DNA of 34,326 bases from Candidatus Gastranaerophilales bacterium (lineage in GTDB: Bacteria > Cyanobacteriota > Vampirovibrionia > Gastranaerophilales > Gastranaerophilaceae), in the NCBI GenBank assembly GCA_944325165.1, contig CALUZF010000005.1, forward strand, positions 1-34,326. Direction: 5' to 3'. Of the stretch, positions 23,407-31,335 are shown in pieces. The first letter of the stretch is position 1. Every line of letters starts with the position of its first letter. The position numbers and the translations under genes are program-made. Under the pieces are notes generated by a model. It worked only from the letters and a program-made list of their open reading frames with translations, had not been told where the DNA came from and did not search any database.

Positions 23407-24501
23407 ATGACAGATAAATACAATAGAGTGTTTAATTTCTCAGCCGGCCCCGCGGTTTTACCTGTTGAGGTTTTAGAAGAAGCAAGAGATGATATGCTTA
23501 ATTATAAAAATTCAGGCATGAGTGTAATGGAGATGTCGCATCGTTCTAAGACTTATGATGAAATAATTAAAACGGCGCAAAAAGATTTAAGGGAATTAAT
23601 GAATATTCCTGATAATTATAAAGTTTTATTTTTGCAAGGCGGAGCTCATCTTCAATTTTCAATGGTTCCTATAAATTTATTGAAAAACGGAGTTGCAGAT
23701 TATATTGTTACGGGTCAATGGGCTAAAAAAGCTTATCAAGAAGCTCAAAAGTACGGTAAAATTAATAAAGTTGCAACATCAGAAGATAAAAATTTTTCAT
23801 ATATTCCAGATTGCTCTGATTTAGATATTTCTCCCGATGCTGATTATGTGTATATTTGTGAAAATAATACAATTTATGGCACAAAATTCCATACTTTGCC
23901 TAATACAAAAGGTAAAATTTTAGTTTCTGATATGTCATCTTGCTTTTTATCAGAACCTGTTGATGTTACAAAATATGGTTTAATTTTTGCGGGTGTTCAA
24001 AAAAATGTCGGTCCTGCCGGTGTGCAAATTGTTATAATAAGAGAAGATTTATTAAGAGATGACCTGCCAAGCTGGTGTCCTACAATGTTGAATTATAAAA
24101 TCCATGCAGATAATGACAGCTTATATAATACACCCCCTGCTTATGGTATATATATTTGCTCTCTTGTATTTAAATGGCTTAAAAAACAAGGCGGACTTAA
24201 AAAAATGAAAGAATTGAACGAAAAGAAAGCAAAAATTTTATATGATTTCTTGGATAGTTCAAAATTATTCAAAGGTACAGTTGAAAAATCATCTCGTTCT
24301 TTAATGAATGTTCCTTTTATAACAGGAAATGATGAAATGGACAAAAAATTTGTTGAAGAAGCTAAAAATGAAGGACTTGTCCAATTGAAAGGTCATAGAA
24401 CAGTTGGCGGTATGAGAGCTTCAATATATAACGCTATGCCAATAGAGGGCGTTGTTAAGCTAGTTGAATTTATGAAGAAATTTGAAAGTGAAAATATTTA
24501 A
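23407..24501 (+). CDS. serC: Phosphoserine aminotransferase
   Basis: A 364-residue fold-type I PLP enzyme making 3-phosphoserine from 3-phosphohydroxypyruvate for serine (and PLP) synthesis. The opening FNFSAGPAVLPVEVLEEA, the MSHRSKTY block, the PLP Lys199 in FAGVQKNVGPAG and the C-terminal GHRTVGGMRASIYNAMP are characteristic. AAGGAG ribosome site. Last gene of the operon, followed by a strong terminator. With the other aminotransferase-like gene here missing its lysine, this one is the intact comparison. Confidence 0.97.
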   Translation: MTDKYNRVFNFSAGPAVLPVEVLEEARDDMLNYKNSGMSVMEMSHRSKTYDEIIKTAQKDLRELMNIPDNYKVLFLQGGAHLQFSMVPINLLKNGVADYIVTGQWAKKAYQEAQKYGKINKVATSEDKNFSYIPDCSDLDISPDADYVYICENNTIYGTKFHTLPNTKGKILVSDMSSCFLSEPVDVTKYGLIFAGVQKNVGPAGVQIVIIREDLLRDDLPSWCPTMLNYKIHADNDSLYNTPPAYGIYICSLVFKWLKKQGGLKKMKELNEKKAKILYDFLDSSKLFKGTVEKSSRSLMNVPFITGNDEMDKKFVEEAKNEGLVQLKGHRTVGGMRASIYNAMPIEGVVKLVEFMKKFESENI

Positions 24502-24526
24502 AAAGCAGGTTTTAAACCTGCTTTTT
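24501..24526. terminator. Bidirectional terminator after serC
   Basis: A 10-bp stem (24501-24510 with 24516-24525), extendable by two pairs, with T runs on both sides. It lies between the converging serC and DUF374 acyltransferase genes and overlaps both stop codons. Confidence 0.85.
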
Positions 24527-25211
24527 ATTTTTGTTTTAAATATGTGTAATAATTTTCTTTTAAATCTTTATATAATTCATTGAGTTTATCTTCGACTTCT
24601 TTTCTTATTTTTTCTATTTCTTCTTCAGATGGTTCATCGGGTACTTTTATAGGGTCTGCGAAAACCATAACAAGTTTTGTTCCAATAAGTGGAAATCTAA
24701 ATTCATCCCAAGATTTGAATTTTAAAAATAATTTTTGAGGACTCCAATAAACAGCAGGAACAATAGGCGTTTGAGTCATTCTTGCTATTTCAATTATTCC
24801 TTTTTTAACTACTCTTTTAGGGCCTCTTGGACCATCAATCGTTAGTGCTCCGTTTATATCTTCTTCTTTTATTCTTTTTATTAATTGCAAGCTCGCTTTT
24901 GTGCCGCCTCTATTTTGTGAACCTCTAACTGTTTCAACGCCTACAGCGTTTGCTGCGCGGGATATAATTTCTCCATCTTTAGAATTCGATACCATAATAC
25001 AGGTTTTTTTATACATATTGCAGGAAAAAACTCCGCATTGATGTGCATGCCAGAGAGCAAAAACACATTTTTCTTTCGGATAATTTATGCATTTACAATT
25101 ATAAAATATTTTCTCAAGTCTAAATAGTGCATTAACAAATGATGAAATTATTTCAAACACATATTTGTTTTTAAATTTTTTAAATTCCGCTCTAAAATTT
25201 TTCAATCTCAT
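24525..25211 (-). CDS. DUF374 lysophospholipid acyltransferase-like protein
   Basis: A 228-residue protein of the DUF374 branch of the PlsC-like acyltransferases. The family's WHAH box (ALWHAHQCGVF), the VSNSKDGEIISRAANAVG block, RGSQNRGGTKA and TIDGPRGPKR are intact. It probably acylates a lipid or lipid-linked sugar at the inner membrane; exact substrate unknown. The start is uncertain: GAGGAG touches the ATG at 25211 directly, so the TTG at 25205, 6 bases from it, may be the true start; this changes only two residues. Single gene on its strand. Confidence 0.88.
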   Translation of the reverse strand: MRLKNFRAEFKKFKNKYVFEIISSFVNALFRLEKIFYNCKCINYPKEKCVFALWHAHQCGVFSCNMYKKTCIMVSNSKDGEIISRAANAVGVETVRGSQNRGGTKASLQLIKRIKEEDINGALTIDGPRGPKRVVKKGIIEIARMTQTPIVPAVYWSPQKLFLKFKSWDEFRFPLIGTKLVMVFADPIKVPDEPSEEEIEKIRKEVEDKLNELYKDLKENYYTYLKQK

Positions 25212-25328
25212 CTCCTCAAAATTATTTTTTAACTAAAATTAAACTTATTTTATGTTGAATAATAAGCTTAATTTTATAAATACTATTTACAATAATACAT
25301 GTTTGATTAATTAAAAGCAACCTTTATA

Positions 25329-26558
25329 TTATTTTATTCTTGATTTTAGTGTGTTTCTGACATCTTCAATTGTACAGTTATTTTTTACCATATAAACTGC
25401 AAGATGATAGAATAAATCAGCAACTTCCCAAGCAAGTCCGTCGCCTTCTTCAAAGTTTACGGTTTCGAATGCTTCTTCCATTATTTTTCTTTTTAGGTAA
25501 AATTCGTCATTAAATAATTTTGCCACATAACTATCTTTTGGCATTCTTTCTTTTCTGTCTGAAATCAATTCAAAAAGTTCTTCAAAAGTGAAGTTTTTGT
25601 CTTCAAAGTTACTGTATCTATCTGTAAGATTTGGGTTATTTTTTTGATTTATGCTAAACAATATAGCATCTTGGTCGTAGTCAAATTTTGCATTTACTAA
25701 TTCCTGCATATTTCCGTTTTTTTCGCACTTTGCCCAAACTTCATTTCTTGAGCGAGAATAATATGTAGCTATCCCTGTTTTAAATGATTTTTTAAGAGAT
25801 TCAGGGGTTGAATATGCAAGCATTAAAACTTGTTTGGTCATTTTATCTTGTACGATGGTTGGAATAAGTCCGCCTTGTTTTTCAAAATCAAGACAAGCAC
25901 AAAAAGCATCTTCAAGGCTTATTTTTCCTGTATAAAGAGCCATACCTAATTGTGCGCTTATGTTGTTTTTTGTAAGCTCTACTATTTCTTCTATTGTTGA
26001 TATTCCGCCTGCTGCTGTTATTGGTTTTGTTGTTGCTTTGGCAATTTCTTTTATTAATTCAATATTTGTGCCTTGCATCATACCTTCTCTCTCAACAATG
26101 GTGAATAAAAATCCGCAACAATAATTTTCAAATCTTTTTACATAATCCATTGTTGAAAATTCACTAACTTCTTGCCAGCCTTTATTTGTAATTTTGCCGT
26201 CACGAGAATCAATTGCTACTATTACACGACTTTGTGGCAATTCTGATAAAAATTCTTCACTTGCTGCTGTGCCTATTATTATTTTTTTTGCGCCCCAGCT
26301 TAAAGCTTTTTTGGCTTTTTCTATTGTTCTAATGCCTCCACCAACTCTGCAAGGAGCAATTTTACATATCTTTTTTATTAATTCTTCATTATTTTTTCCT
26401 GTGTTTAGCGCACAATCAAGGTCAATAACCGCAACTTCCCCGAAGCGGGCATAGTATTTTGCAAGCTCAAGTACGTTATCACGTTCTAATACTTTGGTTT
26501 TACCTTGTTGTAGTTGAACTGCTTTGCCGTCCATTAAATCTATATTTGCTACTAACAT
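25329..26558 (-). CDS. HisA-HisI-HisE triple fusion with altered HisI metal site
   Basis: A 409-residue fusion of three histidine-pathway domains. Residues 1-215: HisA-type TIM barrel (Asp7 in NIDLMDGKAV, VGGGIRT, AIDSRDGKI). Residues about 220-320: HisI phosphoribosyl-AMP cyclohydrolase (MLAYSTPESL, YYSRSRNEVWAKCEKNGN). Residues about 325-409: HisE pyrophosphohydrolase with EEAFE and WEVADLFYHL intact. In HisI the Mg-type DxDxD (293-297) is kept, but the zinc cysteine inside DCDxD is Tyr294, and the ACHTGxxSC box reads NLTDRYSN, so the other cysteines are Asn310 and Asn317. In HisA the usual TDIxRDG reads TIVEREG (153-159). ATG follows AAGGAG; 15 bases after csaB. Confidence 0.9.
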   Translation of the reverse strand: MLVANIDLMDGKAVQLQQGKTKVLERDNVLELAKYYARFGEVAVIDLDCALNTGKNNEELIKKICKIAPCRVGGGIRTIEKAKKALSWGAKKIIIGTAASEEFLSELPQSRVIVAIDSRDGKITNKGWQEVSEFSTMDYVKRFENYCCGFLFTIVEREGMMQGTNIELIKEIAKATTKPITAAGGISTIEEIVELTKNNISAQLGMALYTGKISLEDAFCACLDFEKQGGLIPTIVQDKMTKQVLMLAYSTPESLKKSFKTGIATYYSRSRNEVWAKCEKNGNMQELVNAKFDYDQDAILFSINQKNNPNLTDRYSNFEDKNFTFEELFELISDRKERMPKDSYVAKLFNDEFYLKRKIMEEAFETVNFEEGDGLAWEVADLFYHLAVYMVKNNCTIEDVRNTLKSRIK

Positions 26559-26573
26559 AATTATCTCCTTAAT

Positions 26574-27584
26574 TTATCTTTTTAATTCTTTATCTATTTC
26601 ACTCCATTCAAATCTTCTATATTGATGGATATTTTCGGATTGATAATTAAAAAATTTGTTGAGCTTAGTATTTAACTCGTCTTTTGTATAATTATATATA
26701 TCTATACTTTCTAAATTTAATTCGTTAACAAGAGTTTTTATTTTTTCATCGTAGCTTATAGCAAATGTTTTTGTTTTTAGCGCATTTGATATAATTAATC
26801 CGTGCAATCTTGTTGATATAACAAATTTTGCTTTGTTTATTATATCAATTGTTTCTTCTATTGATTTATTTGGGATATATTGGGCTTTAATGTTGTATTT
26901 CTTTAATTCCTCAATAAATTCAAAACATATCCTTTCGTCTATTTCATCTTGAAAAGAAAATACGCTAATTTTTTCATTATAATTTTGAGCTATAGAATGG
27001 GCTAAAGCTGCGATAAATTCATAGTTTATGCCTCTGTAATTTCTTAATTGTACAATTAAATCTTCTTTTTTTTCTTCAATTTTTCTATCTTGAACAAGCG
27101 AATATGCAGGGTCAGAAACAAGAGTAGAGTTGATATTCCAAGATTTTAAAAGTTTTTTTGAATTATTATCTCTAACGCTTATAAAATTTACAAATTTTAG
27201 TATAGTTTTTGTGATGTATTCTGGGAAAATCCCTATTATCGGCTCTATTCCTTGAGCAAAAATGATTACTTTTTTGAAAAATATTTTTGCCAAAAGAATA
27301 ATAAAAAGGTAATAAAATAAGCTAAAATTGCTGGTCTTATTCTGTAAAAGACTTCCACCGCCTGAGATTAGTATATTGCAGTTTAAAATTGCTTTTAATA
27401 TTTGAATGGGGCTTTTAAAGTAGTATGCACTAACTTCGTATTTTTTTTCGACTTCTTTTGTATTGTTACATAATACACTGACATCAAATTCTAATTCTTT
27501 TAGATGTTTTGATAAAGCATAAAAAATTGCTTCATCTCCAAAGTTATTAAAACCGATATAACCCGAAACAAGAACTTTTTTCAT
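26574..27584 (-). CDS. csaB: Polysaccharide pyruvyl transferase CsaB
   Basis: A 336-residue GT-B-like enzyme that adds a pyruvate ketal to a cell-wall polysaccharide, which in many bacteria is what SLH-domain surface proteins bind. Family marks are the start VLVSGYIGFNNFGDEAIFYA, the ISGGGSLLQ box, the FISVRDNNSKKLL segment, and the C-terminal STRLHGLIISNALKT loop. Normal length. The ATG has no Shine-Dalgarno; an extended -10 (TGCTATAAA) ends 6 bases before it, so the mRNA is probably leaderless. Followed by the His fusion gene, with the divergent SDR gene upstream. Confidence 0.92.
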   Translation of the reverse strand: MKKVLVSGYIGFNNFGDEAIFYALSKHLKELEFDVSVLCNNTKEVEKKYEVSAYYFKSPIQILKAILNCNILISGGGSLLQNKTSNFSLFYYLFIILLAKIFFKKVIIFAQGIEPIIGIFPEYITKTILKFVNFISVRDNNSKKLLKSWNINSTLVSDPAYSLVQDRKIEEKKEDLIVQLRNYRGINYEFIAALAHSIAQNYNEKISVFSFQDEIDERICFEFIEELKKYNIKAQYIPNKSIEETIDIINKAKFVISTRLHGLIISNALKTKTFAISYDEKIKTLVNELNLESIDIYNYTKDELNTKLNKFFNYQSENIHQYRRFEWSEIDKELKR

Positions 27585-27649
27585 ATATATTTTATAGCAT
27601 ATTTTAAACCTTGTTGCAAAATAGATACTGTTTAAGTTATATTAAGTTT
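27585..27649. promoter_or_regulatory. Divergent leaderless promoters sharing one palindromic -35 box
   Basis: TTGCAA at 27614-27619 is its own reverse complement. On the plus strand it is followed by 18 bases, TATATT (27638-27643), 6 bases and the ATG at 27650. On the minus strand it is followed by 17 bases, TATAAA (27596-27591) with TG one base upstream, 6 bases and the csaB ATG at 27584. Neither gene has a Shine-Dalgarno. Both transcripts would begin at the A of the ATG. Confidence 0.65.
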
Positions 27650-28456
27650 ATGGATAAGAACATTTTAATAATCGGACTTAATTCGGAGTTAGCTCAAAAT
27701 ACAATTAAAGAACTAAAGCAAAATAATTGGAATATTTATGCTACATCGCGCCAAGTTGGTATGATGGAGGATAAAATCCATGAATATAATTTAGATGTTA
27801 CAAATGAAATGAATTTTATTCATCTAAAAGAAAAATTTTCAGATATAAAATTTGATGTCATTCTAAATTTTGCAGGAATTGCAATAGCTGGTGCAGTTGA
27901 GCAATTGGATGAGCTTGAGCTTAAAAAGCAATTTGATGTTAATTTTTTAGGTTTATTGAGAATAATTAAATATTTTGCACCAAATTTAAATAAAGGCGGC
28001 AGATTAATAAATATTAGCTCGATGGCAAGTTATGGTATATTTCCTTTTTTAACACCATATTGTGCTTCAAAGGCAAGTGCTGATATTTTATTAAACAATT
28101 ACTCAATTGAAAATAATATAAAAGTTGTCTCAATTCGCCCTGGTGCTGTTGCTACAAAATTTTGGGAATCATCAATTGAATTAAACAAAAGTGCTTTTGA
28201 AAGAGCTGATGAAAAATATAAAAATGAAAAAGAATTTTTACTTGAAAATGCAAATAAAAATTCACTTCATGCAACAAACCCTATTTATGTTGCTAAAAAA
28301 ATCGCTCATATTGTTGAATTAAAAAATCCAAAACCTGTATACAATATAGGTATTGATGCAAAAATTGCAAAATTAACAAGATTTTTACCCCAAAGATGGA
28401 TAAATAATGTAGTTAAATACGCACTTAAAAGAAGAGTTCAAAAGAAAAATAAATGA
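27650..28456 (+). CDS. Short-chain dehydrogenase/reductase
   Basis: A 268-residue classical-type SDR. The nucleotide site is ILIIGLNSELAQ, a variant of GxxxGxG lacking most glycines; NFAGIA (NAG-like box), the active Ser in INISSMAS and the TPYCASKASA pair (Tyr-xxx-Lys) are present, as is IRPGAVATKF. The ATG at 27650 is used because the Rossmann strand begins right after it; an upstream TTG frame would add 13 unlikely residues. It overlaps the radical-SAM gene by 4 bases (ATGA), so both act together, perhaps on a lipid or sugar near the CsaB gene; substrate unknown. Confidence 0.9.
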   Translation: MDKNILIIGLNSELAQNTIKELKQNNWNIYATSRQVGMMEDKIHEYNLDVTNEMNFIHLKEKFSDIKFDVILNFAGIAIAGAVEQLDELELKKQFDVNFLGLLRIIKYFAPNLNKGGRLINISSMASYGIFPFLTPYCASKASADILLNNYSIENNIKVVSIRPGAVATKFWESSIELNKSAFERADEKYKNEKEFLLENANKNSLHATNPIYVAKKIAHIVELKNPKPVYNIGIDAKIAKLTRFLPQRWINNVVKYALKRRVQKKNK

Positions 28457-29862
28457 AAAAAAGACAAAAAATATTTTTTGTATATCCTCCTGCTCCTATT
28501 ATGAATAGAGAAGACAGATGTCAACAACCGACAAGTGAGATGGTTGTTATACCTCCTTTAGTTCCTGTTGATATGATGAGCTTATCTGCAATAGCTAAAA
28601 AAAGAGGATATGAAACTTTCTTTAAAGATTACAGTTTAAAAAACGAAACTGTTTATGATTTTATTAGAGATTTAAGAAATTATGAGCCGGATTTTCTTGT
28701 TTTAAATGTTGCATCTACTACACTTGAAAAGGATTTATCGATATTATCAGCCGCAAGAGATTTATTGGATGATACTGTTGTTATTGTAAAAGGTGCGATA
28801 TTTAATTTTTGTTCTTATTCTATTATGCAAAAGTTTCCGGAAATTGATGTTGCGCTCAGAGGCGAGATTGAAGATGCTTTTGATGAAATAATTCAATATA
28901 GAAATTTCAAAGATATCAAGGGTATTACTTATCAAATTGATGATAAAATTATATCTACTGCTGATAGAGAATTGCCCGATAATATTGATAATCTGCCTAT
29001 TTTAGATAGACAATTAATTGATAATTCATTCTATCAAAGACCGGACACTAAAAAACCTCAAACTATAATAAGAGTTTCTAAAGGTTGTCCTAATCATTGT
29101 TTTTTCTGTCTTGCAAGTCCGCTGAATGGTAAAATTGTAAGATATAGAAGCCCAGAGCTTATTTTAGAAGAAATAAAAGAATGTGTTACTTTATATAACA
29201 TAAGAGATTTTATTTTTTGGTCTGATATATTTAATTCAAATAAAGAATGGGTTCAAAAGCTTTGCAGGCTTATTATTGAATCTAATTTAAAAATTAATTT
29301 TTCGGCAAATACCAGGGTTGATACTGTTGATATTGAAACTTTGAATTTAATGAAAAAAGCAGGCTGTAATTTAATTTCTATGGGTGTTGAATCCGGTTCT
29401 CAAGAAATTTTAGATAAAATGGGTAAAAAAATTACCTTAAATCAAATAAAAAAAGCTGTTGCTATGATAAATAAAGCAGGGATTCAAGTTTATGCCTATT
29501 ATGTCATAGGTTTACCTTGGGAAACAAAAGAGACTATTGAAAAGACATTTAAATTTGCTAAAAAATTAAACACTCAATATGCAAGTTTTTATACTGCAAC
29601 AGCTCTTAGAGGTACCAAATTTTACGATTTTATTAATACAAACAGGCTTGGTGAAATAAGTCTTGAAAAGCCTTATATATTTCCAAGTGTTAGAAGTTAT
29701 AAATTAACAAGTCAAGAAATATATGAATATAATAGAAAATTTAATAAAGAATATTACTTAAGACCTTCTTATATTTTAAAAATGGCTTGTAATATAAATT
29801 CTCTAACTAAGTTCAAAACATATTATGATACATTTATATGTTTGATAAAATCTAAAGTTTAA
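28453..29862 (+). CDS. B12-binding-domain radical SAM protein
   Basis: A 469-residue radical SAM enzyme. An N-terminal B12-binding-like fold (about 1-140, FFVYPPAPIMNRED, then FLVLNVASTTLEKD) lacks the DxHxxG histidine, so any cobalamin would bind base-off or not at all. The Fe-S triad is Cys212, Cys216 and Cys219 (GCPNHCFFC), followed by MGVESGSQEILDKMGK and YYVIGLPWETKE. It starts inside the stop of the SDR gene. Relatives modify lipids, hopanoids or cofactors; the SDR partner suggests a lipid or isoprenoid route, as inference only. Confidence 0.9.
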   Translation: MKKRQKIFFVYPPAPIMNREDRCQQPTSEMVVIPPLVPVDMMSLSAIAKKRGYETFFKDYSLKNETVYDFIRDLRNYEPDFLVLNVASTTLEKDLSILSAARDLLDDTVVIVKGAIFNFCSYSIMQKFPEIDVALRGEIEDAFDEIIQYRNFKDIKGITYQIDDKIISTADRELPDNIDNLPILDRQLIDNSFYQRPDTKKPQTIIRVSKGCPNHCFFCLASPLNGKIVRYRSPELILEEIKECVTLYNIRDFIFWSDIFNSNKEWVQKLCRLIIESNLKINFSANTRVDTVDIETLNLMKKAGCNLISMGVESGSQEILDKMGKKITLNQIKKAVAMINKAGIQVYAYYVIGLPWETKETIEKTFKFAKKLNTQYASFYTATALRGTKFYDFINTNRLGEISLEKPYIFPSVRSYKLTSQEIYEYNRKFNKEYYLRPSYILKMACNINSLTKFKTYYDTFICLIKSKV

Positions 29863-30698
29863 TCTAATAAAATTAGAGTTATTCCTATAACCATAAGCCC
29901 TAAAACAACTCCGCTTATAGAGTAGTGTCCTGTATCATAGTCTTTAGATAACGGCAGAAGTGTGTCTATTGAGATATATGTCATAATACCTGCAACAAGA
30001 GCAAATAATAGTCCCACGCATAAATTCGGAAATAGCGTTTTAATTATTAAAAATCCTAAAACCCCTCCAATCGGTTCTGCCATACCGGATAAAAATGAAT
30101 ATAAAAAAGCTTTTCTTTTAGAGTGTGTTGCTTGATATACAGGGATTGAAATAGCCATTCCTTCGGGGATATTGTGTATGGCAATTGCCATAATAACTCC
30201 TAAGCTAAGTATAACATCTTGCGCTGCAAGTGTAAAAGTTGCAAGTCCTTCGGGTAGATTATGAAGTGCTACAACTATTGCTGTAATTATGCCTGCTCTT
30301 TTTATTTTTCCTATTGAAATTATTGCATTTTCATCTTCTATACAGTCTGTGCTATCTGTATGTTGCTCGTTTGCTCCGATTTGCTTTGTAAACATTGAAG
30401 CTTGGATATGGTCGGGTACAAAAAAGTCAATCAAAACGGCTATTAACATTCCTATACCAAAACATAATATAGATAGCCAAGTAAGATTTTGTCCCATTTG
30501 CGTTTTAATCAATTCGGTAGCTTCTGGATATAAATCAACAAGCGAAACAAAAAGCATAACTCCTGCGGATAATCCAAGTCCAAACGATAAAAATTTTAGC
30601 GAGTTTTGTTTTATAAAGAAAGTTACAAAACCGCCAATAACAGTTGATAAGCCTGCTATTGTTGATAATATAAACGCAATTAAATAACTATTTTCCAT
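29859..30698 (-). CDS. ZIP family divalent-metal transporter
   Basis: A 279-residue ZIP permease importing Zn(II), Fe(II) or similar ions, of the ZupT type. The metal path is plain in helices IV and V: ALHNLPEGLATF and AIHNIPEGMAIS. Eight membrane helices can be counted, with a charged loop (about 125-150) between helices III and IV. The ATG at 30698 is used rather than the in-frame TTG 18 bases upstream, since it gives a normal start (MENSYLIAFILS). No ribosome site; TATAAT lies 6 bases before the ATG. The stop overlaps that of the convergent radical-SAM gene by 4 bases. Confidence 0.93.
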   Translation of the reverse strand: MENSYLIAFILSTIAGLSTVIGGFVTFFIKQNSLKFLSFGLGLSAGVMLFVSLVDLYPEATELIKTQMGQNLTWLSILCFGIGMLIAVLIDFFVPDHIQASMFTKQIGANEQHTDSTDCIEDENAIISIGKIKRAGIITAIVVALHNLPEGLATFTLAAQDVILSLGVIMAIAIHNIPEGMAISIPVYQATHSKRKAFLYSFLSGMAEPIGGVLGFLIIKTLFPNLCVGLLFALVAGIMTYISIDTLLPLSKDYDTGHYSISGVVLGLMVIGITLILLD

Positions 30699-30710
30699 AA
30701 GTTGATTATA
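30699..30710 (-). promoter_or_regulatory. Candidate leaderless promoter of the ZIP gene
   Basis: A perfect TATAAT (30710-30705 on the minus strand), then CAACTT, then the ATG. Start of transcription would fall on the A of ATG. The -35 region is only A/T-rich. Confidence 0.5.
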
Positions 30711-30822
30711 TAACAAAATAAAATCAAATAAAAAGAGTAATTATTTGAATATCATTTGACGTGATGAAATTAATTAAAGTAATATTATGATTAAGGTTAG
30801 AATTTTTATTATGGAGTTAAAA

Positions 30823-31236
30823 ATGAATAAATTAATAGTAGCTGTTATGGCGGTATTTTTTGTAAGTCAAGCTGTTTTTGCAGATAACGTATTTGATTCA
30901 ATGGATAAAGCAACTGAAGTTAAATTGGCTCCGGCGGTTAAATCTTCTTCTGCTAGCACAACTTCAACCACAAATGTAAATGCCGTTTATCATTCAACAA
31001 TAAAAGAACAAAAATTTAACTCTGCGCTTGTTAATCTTGATGATGCACAAGTTGAATTAAGACAAGAATTAGCCGAAGCGACTGCAAAATATAATCAAGC
31101 AGTTGCAGAAAAAGATAAAATGGTTGCTAATTGTAAATCAATTAAAAAAGAAATAAAAGAAATAAACAAAAAGATGAAAAATGTTGAAAAATCCAAAAAA
31201 ATGATAAATAAGAATTTGCAAACTAATACAAAATAA
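30823..31236 (+). CDS. Secreted coiled-coil hypothetical protein
   Basis: A 137-residue protein with a signal peptide (MNKLIVAVMAVFFVSQAVFA, cleavage likely after Ala20), a Ser/Thr-rich linker, and a Lys/Glu-rich coiled coil from about residue 60 to the end. The ATG at 30823 is chosen because GGAG lies 9 bases upstream and the signal peptide starts there; two earlier Mets would add 12 residues. Periplasmic or outer-surface location is likely. No family recognised. Confidence 0.8.
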   Translation: MNKLIVAVMAVFFVSQAVFADNVFDSMDKATEVKLAPAVKSSSASTTSTTNVNAVYHSTIKEQKFNSALVNLDDAQVELRQELAEATAKYNQAVAEKDKMVANCKSIKKEIKEINKKMKNVEKSKKMINKNLQTNTK

Positions 31237-31335
31237 ATACTTTAGTGTATTTAGATGATGACAGATAGTGGTTATTTTTAGAGAATAACAATTGTGATTT
31301 AATTTTTTAGACATTGGGGAAAACAAGAAAACAAA

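Noticed and set aside
30289-30687. 132-codon open frame opposite the ZIP gene
   Set aside because: It is the antisense shadow of the transporter: the ZIP motifs lie on the other strand and this frame has no ribosome site or family pattern.
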